From Lewinellaceae bacterium (GTDB taxonomy: Bacteria; Bacteroidota; Bacteroidia; Chitinophagales; Saprospiraceae): a DNA stretch of 29,221 bases. Positions 14,405-23,112 of the stretch are shown piece after piece; positions within the stretch are counted from its first letter, which is position 1, and each line of letters starts with the position of its first letter. The stretch is from the NCBI GenBank assembly GCA_020636445.1, contig JACJXV010000046.1, positions 1 through 29,221 of the forward strand. The letters are read 5' to 3'. The position numbers and the translations under genes are program-made. The notes under the pieces were generated by a model. The model saw nothing but the letters and a program-made list of their open reading frames with translations, did not search any database and was not told the DNA's origin.

Positions 14405-16786
14405 TTAATGGGTTAGAGAATTATTTTCCATTTTGGGTGCTTCCGCCCGGATACCGAAAGGTACTTTTACGCGCAAGATGATATTGCGGCCAGGTTCCTG
14501 CGTGAAGTAGCGGAAGCGGTTCAGGTATTCCCGGTAGCGGGTATTGGTCAGGTTATTGACGGCCAGGCCAACCTCAATGGGTTGGGCACCCCAGTGCAAG
14601 GTTCGCACTGCTTCCAGATCGAGCCGGGTAAAAGCAGCAGGTGCGGGGGCATAATCACCACTGGCAGGCGTTCGCGACTGGCGTAAGACATTTTGCACCG
14701 TCAGGCGAACAAAAGACTCTTCGCCATGGATCGTGGCTGGCAGGTTCATTTTCAAACCATTGCGAAATTGATCCGGCGGCATGAATATAAGATGGTCCTG
14801 TAATTTTCGGTTCCATCCCCGGAGGAGGGAAACTTGCGATTCCAGCGTCAGCTGGCGATGAAGCTTAAGTTCGGCGTTCCAGTCGAGCCCCATCAGCCGG
14901 GCATTGGCCTGGGCGTACAGGAAAGCGGGAAATGCACCCCGGATGGTAAGTCGGGGCGTGCCGGCAGGCTCTAAAAAAATGTAGTTAGCAATAAGGTTAT
15001 AATACACCGTGAGTGTTGTATTCCAGCGTTTTTCCTGGTTCCATTCCAGGGTTAGGCTGGTATTCCACGCGCGTTCGGCAACCAGGGAGGCGTTTCCTGT
15101 TTCGTAGGAGGCAGAGCCATGGTGAACACCTTCGCTGAAGAGCTCGCTGACGTGCGGGGCCCGCCAGGCAGTACCTGTATTCATGCGCAGGCGCAGGTTT
15201 TCTTTAAAATAGTAAACCATGCTCAGCGAACCCGATCCGCCGCTAAAATAGCGATTAGCGTTGAGGGTGTCGGCACCTTGAATGCCAGCATGGAGGGCCT
15301 GGTAATCGTAGCGTAGGCCTATTTCAAATTCAAAGGGTTGTGGGAGTTTACGATGAATGGCCGTCCAGTAGAAACCAGCCTGGTCGGCGCTGTAATCAGG
15401 GAGCAGTGCGCCCCGATCGGTTGTATTGCGTTGCAGCATGACGTTCCCCCCCAGATGTGCATGGGTGTTGGGGCCCATAGCGTGTTTCCAATCGCTCTCC
15501 AGTCGATGCGTAGTAATTTCGAAAAGGATGCTGGGGTCGGTAATTTCAGCACCTAATTGGTTGAAAGCCTTATGGGCGTCGTATTCCTGGCGACGGTTGA
15601 ATTGGCGGCTGTACGTAAGATCAAGTTTACTCTGGTCTCCGGTTTTGAGTTGACTCCGTACTTTGACCAGTTCATGAAGAATGCGCTGTTGTGGCCGTCC
15701 CAGGTTGTAGCTGAAGTCCGCATCCGTCAGGGGGCGTCCGCGGGCGATGGCGTTGTTCAGGTCGGTGAGGTTTCCAATATGGGCGTCGCTGAGAATGCCT
15801 AGTTCGGTGTAAAAACGCGAATAATAGGTATCGGTCTGCCAATTGTCCCCTTGCCAGCCGAGGGCCCAGGAGAAATTGTATTCTTTTACGCCGGTATTAT
15901 TGAGGAAGTAATCGGGCGTCTGTAAATTCCCTCCTCGCTTGACCGTGCCCTGAATGCGGCCACTGAGCGGAACTTTAGCACCGGGAAGCCGGCCTTCCAG
16001 AATTCCCGAAAGGATGCCAGTTCGTCCATTGCTAAGCCCCTGGGCAAAGACAACTCCCCCTATTCCGGCGCGGTGCGGGAGGGCGCGGGGATCTACCAGG
16101 ATAATACCACCGAGTGCATCAGCACCATAACGCACACTGCCGGCACCTTTGACAACGGTAATCTGGTCGGCGATAAAGGGATCGACTTCGGGGGCATGTT
16201 CAGTACCCCATTGCTGGCCTTCCAATCGGACGCCGTTGTTCATGATCAGGATCCGGTTACTATGCAGTCCTTGAATCACCGGTTTTGCAATGGTAGCGCC
16301 CGTGTTTAGTGTTGTAACGCCGGGGAGGCGCTTCAGGCTTTCTCCCAGCCCCAGGCCCTGGCCGGCCTCCAGGTCGGAGCCACTAAGCTCAGCTGCTGCC
16401 TGGCCGCCTTGTCCTCTGATTTCGGAGGCGGCAACGGTAACACTTTCCAGCGTGACCCCCGTTTCGACCAATTGGAGTGTGAGGGTCGTATCCTTGACCA
16501 GCGTGAAAGATAATTTTAATTCTTCAGCGCCTACCCGGGTGCATAACAAGGTATACTGCCCCGGGCAAAGGTTGCGAAGGGTAAAGCGACCATCCTCGCC
16601 CGCCAGGGCACCTTGCTGGTTTTCCAGAAGTTGAATGCTGGCATAGGTGCTGGGCCCACCCTTTTCATCAACCACCCGGCCACTGAGGGTGATGCGGCAA
16701 TTCGCCGGGTTTTGCGACATCGCAGGGTTCAAGGTACCCATTATCGCAATGATCGCTACCCCTAAGGATAGTTTCCATGAAAGCAT
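14405..16786 (-). CDS. TonB-dependent receptor, probable zinc (ZnuD-like)
   Basis: This 793-aa outer-membrane receptor has a signal peptide ending PAMSQ. An N-terminal carboxypeptidase-regulatory-like domain covers about residues 33-108 (SGRVVDEKGGPSTYASIQLL). A TonB-box-like LESVTVAA is at 113-120, then a plug at 130-235 with IQGLHSNRILIMNNGVRLEG, QQWGTEHAPEVDPF and VRYGADALGGIILVDPRAL, then a 22-strand-type barrel. His175 and His197 in the plug could contact a metal. Neighbours set the role: a small HDCPIC protein upstream, an acidic lipoprotein downstream and a divergent Fur/Zur-type regulator. Zinc uptake is favoured over heme or iron, but the sequence alone does not fix the substrate. 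Confidence 0.88.
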   Translation of the reverse strand: MLSWKLSLGVAIIAIMGTLNPAMSQNPANCRITLSGRVVDEKGGPSTYASIQLLENQQGALAGEDGRFTLRNLCPGQYTLLCTRVGAEELKLSFTLVKDTTLTLQLVETGVTLESVTVAASEIRGQGGQAAAELSGSDLEAGQGLGLGESLKRLPGVTTLNTGATIAKPVIQGLHSNRILIMNNGVRLEGQQWGTEHAPEVDPFIADQITVVKGAGSVRYGADALGGIILVDPRALPHRAGIGGVVFAQGLSNGRTGILSGILEGRLPGAKVPLSGRIQGTVKRGGNLQTPDYFLNNTGVKEYNFSWALGWQGDNWQTDTYYSRFYTELGILSDAHIGNLTDLNNAIARGRPLTDADFSYNLGRPQQRILHELVKVRSQLKTGDQSKLDLTYSRQFNRRQEYDAHKAFNQLGAEITDPSILFEITTHRLESDWKHAMGPNTHAHLGGNVMLQRNTTDRGALLPDYSADQAGFYWTAIHRKLPQPFEFEIGLRYDYQALHAGIQGADTLNANRYFSGGSGSLSMVYYFKENLRLRMNTGTAWRAPHVSELFSEGVHHGSASYETGNASLVAERAWNTSLTLEWNQEKRWNTTLTVYYNLIANYIFLEPAGTPRLTIRGAFPAFLYAQANARLMGLDWNAELKLHRQLTLESQVSLLRGWNRKLQDHLIFMPPDQFRNGLKMNLPATIHGEESFVRLTVQNVLRQSRTPASGDYAPAPAAFTRLDLEAVRTLHWGAQPIEVGLAVNNLTNTRYREYLNRFRYFTQEPGRNIILRVKVPFGIRAEAPKMENNSLTH

Positions 16787-16869
16787 AAGCCTGAGTTTTT
16801 TGACTGAAAACGCGGAGTAAGGTCCTGATTACTAACCAGGAATACTCAAGAAAGTGTAGCGGGAGATTG

Positions 16870-17250
16870 TTAGACGCCTGCAGGAGGTCCGCGCAACCGT
16901 AGCGAAGCAATTTGAACCGAATGCCAGGCTATAACATAGTTGGAGGGCTTACCCCAGAGAAGCTGTGGGGTACTGCATAAGGCGATAGCGGGAATTTCAG
17001 GTTGAAATTCAGTGTAGTTAAAATGGCAGATGGGGCAATCGTGGCCGTCATTGGAATCGGCCTGCCAACATCCAGGATGATCGGCTGCTAGTTGATGAAG
17101 CGTACGGGCAATGGTTTCCTGGTGCGGGGTTGAGATCTGCCAATGAACATCTTTAGCTACCCAGGGTAGCATAAAGAGGCCCAACAAAAAAAGGGCCTGC
17201 CAGTTGGAATAGCCGTAAAAGTTCGGTCCGGCAGGATTTTTCATTCGCAT
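16870..17250 (-). CDS. Small membrane-anchored HDCPIC protein
   Basis: The 126-aa product starts at ATG 17250 (or 17244). The longer frame to 17295 is rejected because its first codons lie in the putative operator and upstream of the -7 element. A single hydrophobic segment (WQALFLLGLFMLPWVA) is followed by a His-containing region and GHDCPICHFNYTEF near residues 70-85. The HxCPxC cluster resembles DUF2946-like or other small metal-associated proteins found beside TonB receptors. The C-terminal part has a second hydrophobic stretch and ends LRGPPAGV. A metal-binding or metal-sensing accessory role is plausible, for zinc or copper. No enzyme motif is seen. It is the first gene of the operon that continues with the TonB receptor 83 bp later. 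Confidence 0.7.
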   Translation of the reverse strand: MRMKNPAGPNFYGYSNWQALFLLGLFMLPWVAKDVHWQISTPHQETIARTLHQLAADHPGCWQADSNDGHDCPICHFNYTEFQPEIPAIALCSTPQLLWGKPSNYVIAWHSVQIASLRLRGPPAGV

Positions 17251-17262
17251 TTGCTGTGGTAT

Positions 17263-17270
17263 CAAAAATA
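17263..17270 (-). promoter_or_regulatory. -7 element of the metal-uptake operon
   Basis: On the minus strand this reads TATTTTTG, matching TAnnTTTG. It lies 13 bases upstream of the ATG at 17250, so the transcript leader would be very short. A TTG in the palindromic operator is 22 bases upstream, slightly longer than the usual -33 spacing. Confidence 0.5.
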
Positions 17271-17278
17271 CATATTTT

Positions 17279-17295
17279 TTGCAACATTGTTTCAA
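17279..17295. promoter_or_regulatory. Candidate Zur/Fur operator
   Basis: TTGCAACATTGTTTCAA is an imperfect palindrome (TTGnAACA-T-TGTTnCAA) with one mismatched pair. It lies between the divergent regulator gene and the metal-uptake operon, directly upstream of the operon -7 element, where a bound repressor would block RNA polymerase. Autoregulation of the regulator gene (start 17337) is also possible. Confidence 0.55.
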
Positions 17296-17336
17296 GTTGA
17301 GAAAAAAATGCGCAATTTGGCAGGCAATAACCCATT

Positions 17337-17762
17337 ATGGAAGAGCAACTCATTCAAGTACTGAAACGTCATCAACTGCGGCTCACCAGTATTCGCAAGG
17401 AAGTTCTTGCTTTGTTTCTCGAACGCCAGGAGGCTTTGTCACAACATGATTTGGAAGAGGCGCTGGGCGAAGTAGATCGGATCACCTTATACCGGACATT
17501 GCGATCTTTTGAAGAGAAGGGATTAATTCACCGCGCTATTGATGGGACAGAAAAATTGCGCTTTGCCCTTTGCCAGGGTCTTTGTACTGCCCATACGCAT
17601 CAGGATGATCATGCCCATTTTCATTGTGAACAATGCAGCCGAACCTTATGTCTGGAGGAAACGCAATTGCCGGAATTGAATTCCCCGCCGGGGTATAAAA
17701 TCAATCAGACACATTTGATTTTACAAGGTATTTGTGCTGATTGTCAAATGCAACAGGCATGA
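17337..17762 (+). CDS. zur: Fur-family regulator, probable Zur
   Basis: This 141-aa metalloregulator has a winged-helix DNA-binding half (residues 1-78; DRITLYRTLRSFEEKGLIHR at 47-66 is the recognition-helix region) and a metal-binding dimerisation half. Two structural CxxC pairs are present (Cys97/Cys100 and Cys133/Cys136), with a His-rich sensor stretch AHTHQDDHAHFHC at 85-97. These are typical of Zur and other Fur proteins. It is transcribed divergently from a TonB receptor operon that carries a palindrome at its promoter, so zinc-dependent repression of that operon is likely. Fur or another paralog cannot be excluded from sequence alone. The stop overlaps the next start as ATGA, implying coupled translation. 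Confidence 0.85.
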   Translation: MEEQLIQVLKRHQLRLTSIRKEVLALFLERQEALSQHDLEEALGEVDRITLYRTLRSFEEKGLIHRAIDGTEKLRFALCQGLCTAHTHQDDHAHFHCEQCSRTLCLEETQLPELNSPPGYKINQTHLILQGICADCQMQQA

Positions 17763-18115
17763 AAAATCTATCGGCATTAGGCAGAAATTCTCACTGGGTT
17801 TACTGGGTGTTTTTTTCGCTGGTGTTTTTTTCCTGCAACCGAAGCAATGGGGTAGGGGGCGAAATGAATTTCACAACCCTGGGCCAGCAATTAGCAGTAG
17901 TGCAGGAGGAAGTGGTTCAACGCAGTAATCAGATCCAGATTCAGGGTCGTGCACTGACTTCCGGGGAGCTGGCCTTTCTGGATAAAGCCCGCGCTTACCA
18001 GGAGGAGGTTTCCCGCTGGATTGATACTTCTAAGACAGGCCATCGCGCCAGGCGACGGGCGCTTTGGGAGCAGGGGCAACAATTATTGGTTGCGGGTGAG
18101 GCATTGCTAGAATAG
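17759..18115 (+). CDS. Small lipoprotein coupled to the Zur-like gene
   Basis: This 118-aa product starts at an ATG that overlaps the regulator stop (ATGA), so it is translationally coupled. The N-terminus MKNLSALGRNSHWVYWVFFS leads into a lipobox LVFFSC, so it is likely a lipoprotein. The remainder is mainly alpha-helical and hydrophilic with coiled-coil-like stretches (GQQLAVVQEEVVQRSNQIQ, LDKARAYQEEVSRWIDTSK). It contains few His or Cys residues, so direct zinc binding is not evident. No family is recognised. Its coupling to the regulator suggests a role in metal homeostasis or envelope response. Confidence 0.7.
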   Translation: MKNLSALGRNSHWVYWVFFSLVFFSCNRSNGVGGEMNFTTLGQQLAVVQEEVVQRSNQIQIQGRALTSGELAFLDKARAYQEEVSRWIDTSKTGHRARRRALWEQGQQLLVAGEALLE

Positions 18116-18127
18116 GCGGTAGCCAAA

Positions 18128-18535
<408 letters not shown>

Positions 18536-19861
18536 ATGGGGCGCAAAAAGATTGGCTGGATCAGTGCGGCGGCAATTGTAGTAGCCAATATGGTAGGTAC
18601 GGGTGTATTTACCGGCTTAGGATTGCAATTGGCGGTAGTACCCTCCATGGCGGGAATATTGCTGTTGTGGTTGGGTGGAGGGGCCATTGCCGTGATGGGT
18701 GCACTGAGCTATGCGGAGCTGGGTTCCCGATTACCCCGCTCGGGAGGAGAGTACCATTTTCTCAGTGAATTATATCATCCCTTTGTGGGGTATTTAGCCG
18801 GGTGGGTATCCCTTACGGTAGGCTTTGCGGCTTCCGTGGCGTTGGCGGCGCTGGCAATTGGCGATTACCTGGGCACCCTGTTATCCCTTCCGGGGCAGGT
18901 TATTGGTGTTGGAGTTATCCTGCTCGTTTCCCTGATGCACTCGAATAGTCTGCGCTCCAGCAGCACTGTCCAGTTGGTATTAACAGGATTGAAAATAGCG
19001 CTGGTTATTTTCCTGATTGTCTTGGGATGGTCCTTGCCTGCCCGAACCGACTGGCATTGGTCATGGGAGGTTTCGGGCGACTTGTCCTCGTTTGCGGTAG
19101 GGCTGGTGTTTGTCAATTTTGCTTATTCTGGTTGGAATGCGGCTGCCTATATTGTAGAAGAAATTCGGCAGCCGGTGAAAAATTTACCGCGGGCATTACT
19201 GGGTGGTGCGCTGGTTGTGACAATCATGTACCTGTTGTTGCAGGTAGCTTTTTTACGGCAGACTCCTGTAGGCTCGTTGGTAGGCGAAGTAGCGGTAGGG
19301 CAGCTGGCTGCGGAAAATATGCTGGGTACTGCGGGGAGTCACTGGGTAACCCTTGCCATTGTAGCAGTCCTCGTTTCCGGGTTAAGTGCCATGATTTGGA
19401 TAGGCCCCCGGGTAGCCAGGGCGATGTCCAAGGATTACCCGCTCTGGCAATTCTTAGGACAGGATAACCGCCGGGGGATTCCAGTGCTGGCGATATGGTT
19501 TCAGGCGTTCATCAGTATCCTGCTAGTGGTAACGGGTTCTTTCCAACAGGTAATACTGTATAGTGGATTCGTTTTGGAAATGTTTACTGCCTTGAGTGTT
19601 GCGGGGGTAATTATTCTTCGGTGGCGGCGCGGGGTAAGCCCTTTTCAAAGCCCCTGGTTTCCCTGGATTCAGATCGTCTTTTTAATTATAAGCCTTTGGA
19701 TACTGGGTTACCTGCTGGTAAACAATTGGGCGGAAAGCTTCTGGGGGTTGCTCAATCTGGGTATAGGGGGGCTTACTTTTTTCTGGAGTCGCCGGGTTGC
19801 CAGAATAAGAGGGCGTATTTCGCTACCTACGGGCTCTCTGGTAAAAGAACACTTGCCTTAG
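18536..19861 (+). CDS. APC-superfamily amino acid permease
   Basis: This 441-aa inner-membrane transporter has about 12 hydrophobic helices. The first helix carries the APC signature AAAIVVANMVGTGVFTGLGL, with the unwound GTGVF substrate-site motif, followed by MGALSYAELGSRLPRSGGEY, the conserved loop of the amino acid-polyamine-organocation family. Other family segments include VNFAYSGWNAAAYIVEEIRQ and PVKNLPRAL. It imports or exchanges amino acids or polyamines, probably by proton coupling. The substrate cannot be told from sequence. No operon partner is apparent; the next gene begins 251 bp later. Confidence 0.93.
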   Translation: MGRKKIGWISAAAIVVANMVGTGVFTGLGLQLAVVPSMAGILLLWLGGGAIAVMGALSYAELGSRLPRSGGEYHFLSELYHPFVGYLAGWVSLTVGFAASVALAALAIGDYLGTLLSLPGQVIGVGVILLVSLMHSNSLRSSSTVQLVLTGLKIALVIFLIVLGWSLPARTDWHWSWEVSGDLSSFAVGLVFVNFAYSGWNAAAYIVEEIRQPVKNLPRALLGGALVVTIMYLLLQVAFLRQTPVGSLVGEVAVGQLAAENMLGTAGSHWVTLAIVAVLVSGLSAMIWIGPRVARAMSKDYPLWQFLGQDNRRGIPVLAIWFQAFISILLVVTGSFQQVILYSGFVLEMFTALSVAGVIILRWRRGVSPFQSPWFPWIQIVFLIISLWILGYLLVNNWAESFWGLLNLGIGGLTFFWSRRVARIRGRISLPTGSLVKEHLP

Positions 19862-19871
19862 TCTGGGGGGA

Positions 19872-19891
19872 AGATAGCATATCTCTTTTTT
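19872..19891 (+). terminator. Weak intrinsic terminator after the permease
   Basis: AGATA (19872-19876) and TATCT (19880-19884) form a short A/T-rich stem with a GCA loop followed by CTTTTTT. The stem is short and weak, so confidence is low. Confidence 0.3.
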
Positions 19892-20112
19892 CCGTATCTT
19901 ACTCAATAAACCGTGGGTTATTTGTCGTTATAACTGACGCGAAATGACGCATACGTACATTGCAGATGTCTGGCTGCACCAAACCTCTCTGATGTGCGTT
20001 CAAGTTAATTTCTTGCCGCTGGCAATCTGGGTTTCGGGTGCTAAAACACAGGATCATTGTTGTTTCCCTATCTGCTTGCCGGCATATATGACCCATATAA
20101 AAAGATTTTCCT

Positions 20113-23097
20113 ATGGCTAAGTCCGTTAAACCTCATTTATACGCGCTGCTGGTCGGCGTTGACCAGTATCCCTATCCCGTCCGCCCGTTAAAAGGGTGTG
20201 TTAATGATATTCGGGCCTTTAGTGATTACCTGGAACGGGCTGAAAAAGATAACTACCAGTTGCATATTGAAAAACTGGAAAACACTGCGGCCAAAAAAGG
20301 AGATATCATCCGCATGTTTCAGGAACACCTGGGTAAAGCGGGTAAGCAGGATGTTGCGTTGTTTTACTATTCCGGGCATGGAGCTCAGGAAGCGGCCGAT
20401 ACCCGGATCTGGACCTTTGAACCGGATGGCAAACTGGAAGGATTGGTTTGCTACGATTCCATTCCCGGGCCTCAGGGACCTTTTAATTTGTTGGTGGACA
20501 AAGAACTCAGGTATCTTATTAACAAATTAGGGCCGGAGGATAAACGCCCCCATGTGGTTACCATTTTTGACTGCTGCCATTCAGGAGATAACACGCGGAA
20601 TATTTTCATAGGGGAAGAAGATCGGGAAGTCAGAGAACGCCAGTTTCGGCCTGCTGATCCGCGGATGGGTACTATCCTGCCAGTGCGCGACTGGAAGCTA
20701 TTTGCCTTTAGTAAGGAAATAAGCAGCGAGCAAGTTAAGAACTGCAAAGTCATTTCCGATGTGCTACCGGAAGGCCGGCACATTCAATTGTCGGCTTGTG
20801 CCAGCGACGAGTCTTCTTATGAGGTAGGTGGTTCCGGCATTTTCTCCAAAAACCTTATTCAGGTACTGGAGCGCTCGCAGGGGGGGATCAGTTATTATGA
20901 TCTCAGTTCGAGATTGCGCACGTTTATTAAGGGGCAGTACCAGCAAACCCCTCAGGTATATGAAGGGGGTGGCGGAAATATAGATCTGTACAAAAGTTTT
21001 CTAAACCGCTCGGATACTGGTAAGCCACTTTATGGGAACGTAACCTATAATCCTAAAGAAGGATGGCTTTTTGATATGGGCGTGATGCATGGTATATCGC
21101 CACAGGCGAAAGAAATTACGGTCTTTCCGCACGGTAAACCCAGGGAAATGTTCACCGCCAAGATTGCCGACGTACGGCCTGCTGATACGTTACTCACTCT
21201 TCCGGAGACTACCGATAAAGCTGGCGTTTACCAGGGGTTTGTGGATGGATTCTTTTCAGCCCCGATCCGGGTCTTTATCCAAAATCAGGATCTAAATCTC
21301 TCCGCCGTGATGCAATTGCGGAAGATGATTGAGCGGAAAGGGCGTAATGTGCTGCTGGCAGACAAAGAAGCGGAAGCTGATTACACGGTCAATGTTTATC
21401 AGGAACGCTATGTTATCACCAGAGCCGGGGATCCTTTTCGGCCCCTGGCGCTTCCTGCTGACGACCTCGGACCGGAATCGCTTGACGAGACTTTCCAAAA
21501 CTTGCGGCAAATATCCCAGTGGGAATATGTGCGGCAACTCCACAATGATGGAACCAATCATTTGCCTCAGGATTCAGTAAAATTGGAGGTAACCCGGGTG
21601 CTGGCCGATGGGCGGGAACAAGTACTCACCTGGCAGGGAGATGAATTGATGCTTGAACCGGAGAAAGGAGATTATGATGGAACCCAATATGGCGTAAACC
21701 TGCGGTTGTCGATCACCAATACGTCTACATTTCCCGTGCATGTTAGTTTGCTTTTCCTGAGCTCTACGTTTGGAATAACGGGTTCGCTCCTCGCCAATAA
21801 AGTGGAAAAACTAGCGCCCAAGAGCGCCGGAGAAGCTCGTGGCGGCCAGGTTCAGGTGCTGGATGGCGATGATTTGGTGTTGCCCCTGGGAAAAGCAGCC
21901 TGGGTATTTAATATGCCGCAGCATACCCAATACCTGAAGCTGATTGCCAGCCGGCAGCCTTTCAATGTCAACTTGCTTGAACAGGAGCCCATGGCGGACC
22001 CTGCTCGACTAGCGGAGGCACACCGGGGTAAAGGAGATTGGGGATTCGGACGTAAGGAACGGAACGCATCCGCCGATGCCTGGATGACCCGAACCTTGGC
22101 GTTGAAACTGAAAAACCCCCAGTATAACAAAATTTTTGCTGCCGATTTACAGGAGTGGATGGGGTCAGCGGCAGCCCCCTTTGTTTATGGCTTATATCTG
22201 GATCAGCAAAGCCCCTTTGGTGGCAAATTCCGGGTTAAGGAAGGTATTGAATTGGTGGAGGGCAAAGACGCCCTTGGCCGGGGGCTGTTTTTCGATATCA
22301 AATTAGCGGTGGCCAACTGGGTCTCCCAAAAAATGCGGCAACGCCAATTTGTCCAGATTATAAAGAAATTCCCCAACCGGGTTCGGGTAGTTTCCGAAGG
22401 AGATTCCTGGTTTCAACACCCTGATCCCCGGGTCAAGGATATCATCGATCACCTCTTTAACCAGTATGCTGTTTACAGTCTGGATTCGGCTGGCGACCGC
22501 TTGCGCCATTATTTCCAGGCTGGAGATTATGCAGAGGCCCTGGCCCTATACCGCCCCGAGTTTTTATTGCTCAGCGGCGGGGGAAATGATATTCTCGGGG
22601 AGCAGTTTAAGGATTATTTGCGTAGCGACTTTGCGACGAATATCAAGCAAGGGCAACAGCCGGAGCGGTTTTTACAGCCTACCTGCTTTAAGGAAATTGA
22701 CGCGCTGGGAGACATTTACCAAACGCTTTTACACGGCGTTTTGACGGATTATCCGACGCTGCATATTCTGGTCCATGGGTATGATTACATAATTCCGTTG
22801 GAGTCTACCCGCGAGGGATGGCTCGGGCGGTATATGATTGAAAAGGGTATTGAACACCAGGCAGATCGCAAAGCAGTAGTCGACTTAATTATCGATCGCT
22901 TTAATACCATGCTGGGCAGGATAGCCGCTAAGTTTCCCAATGTCCATTATATTGACCTGAGAGGGACCGTTCGCGCGGACCTGTGGTGGGATGAAATTCA
23001 TCCAAATAGCCAGGGTTTTCAGGATGTTGCTATTAAATTTCAGCAGAAAATTGATGAGTTGCGCAAACCAGGGCCGGGGAAGAGCCGGGGGAAGTAA
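20113..23097 (+). CDS. Caspase-like protease fused to SGNH/GDSL hydrolase
   Basis: This 994-aa protein has no signal peptide and is probably cytoplasmic. Residues 5-295 are a C14 caspase/metacaspase-like protease: LYALLVGVDQYP at 9-20, LKGCVNDIRAF, YYSGHGAQ with catalytic His89, and IFDCCHSGDN with Cys155 as the probable nucleophile, then SACASDESSYE. Residues 300-750 are a large region of unknown function, with a beta-sandwich-like stretch at 525-620 (NLRLSITNTSTFPVHVSLLF). Residues 755-985 are an SGNH hydrolase: EGDSWFQHP with Ser765, Gly794, SGGGND with Asn825, and WWDEIHPNSQGF with Asp960 and His963. Both catalytic centres look intact. The PAP2 gene begins 15 bp later. A protease-regulated esterase or phospholipase is the natural inference; a defence or cell-death role is speculative. 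Confidence 0.9.
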   Translation: MAKSVKPHLYALLVGVDQYPYPVRPLKGCVNDIRAFSDYLERAEKDNYQLHIEKLENTAAKKGDIIRMFQEHLGKAGKQDVALFYYSGHGAQEAADTRIWTFEPDGKLEGLVCYDSIPGPQGPFNLLVDKELRYLINKLGPEDKRPHVVTIFDCCHSGDNTRNIFIGEEDREVRERQFRPADPRMGTILPVRDWKLFAFSKEISSEQVKNCKVISDVLPEGRHIQLSACASDESSYEVGGSGIFSKNLIQVLERSQGGISYYDLSSRLRTFIKGQYQQTPQVYEGGGGNIDLYKSFLNRSDTGKPLYGNVTYNPKEGWLFDMGVMHGISPQAKEITVFPHGKPREMFTAKIADVRPADTLLTLPETTDKAGVYQGFVDGFFSAPIRVFIQNQDLNLSAVMQLRKMIERKGRNVLLADKEAEADYTVNVYQERYVITRAGDPFRPLALPADDLGPESLDETFQNLRQISQWEYVRQLHNDGTNHLPQDSVKLEVTRVLADGREQVLTWQGDELMLEPEKGDYDGTQYGVNLRLSITNTSTFPVHVSLLFLSSTFGITGSLLANKVEKLAPKSAGEARGGQVQVLDGDDLVLPLGKAAWVFNMPQHTQYLKLIASRQPFNVNLLEQEPMADPARLAEAHRGKGDWGFGRKERNASADAWMTRTLALKLKNPQYNKIFAADLQEWMGSAAAPFVYGLYLDQQSPFGGKFRVKEGIELVEGKDALGRGLFFDIKLAVANWVSQKMRQRQFVQIIKKFPNRVRVVSEGDSWFQHPDPRVKDIIDHLFNQYAVYSLDSAGDRLRHYFQAGDYAEALALYRPEFLLLSGGGNDILGEQFKDYLRSDFATNIKQGQQPERFLQPTCFKEIDALGDIYQTLLHGVLTDYPTLHILVHGYDYIIPLESTREGWLGRYMIEKGIEHQADRKAVVDLIIDRFNTMLGRIAAKFPNVHYIDLRGTVRADLWWDEIHPNSQGFQDVAIKFQQKIDELRKPGPGKSRGK

Positions 23098-23112
23098 AAT
23101 AGAAAAGAATAC

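Noticed and set aside
17251..17295. N-terminal extension of the HDCPIC protein to the ATG at 17295
   Set aside because: The extra codons cover the palindromic operator and lie upstream of the -7 element, so they would not be in the transcript.
19944..20121. Short frame of about 58 codons upstream of the caspase gene
   Set aside because: It runs into the start of the caspase-SGNH gene in another frame and lacks family features.
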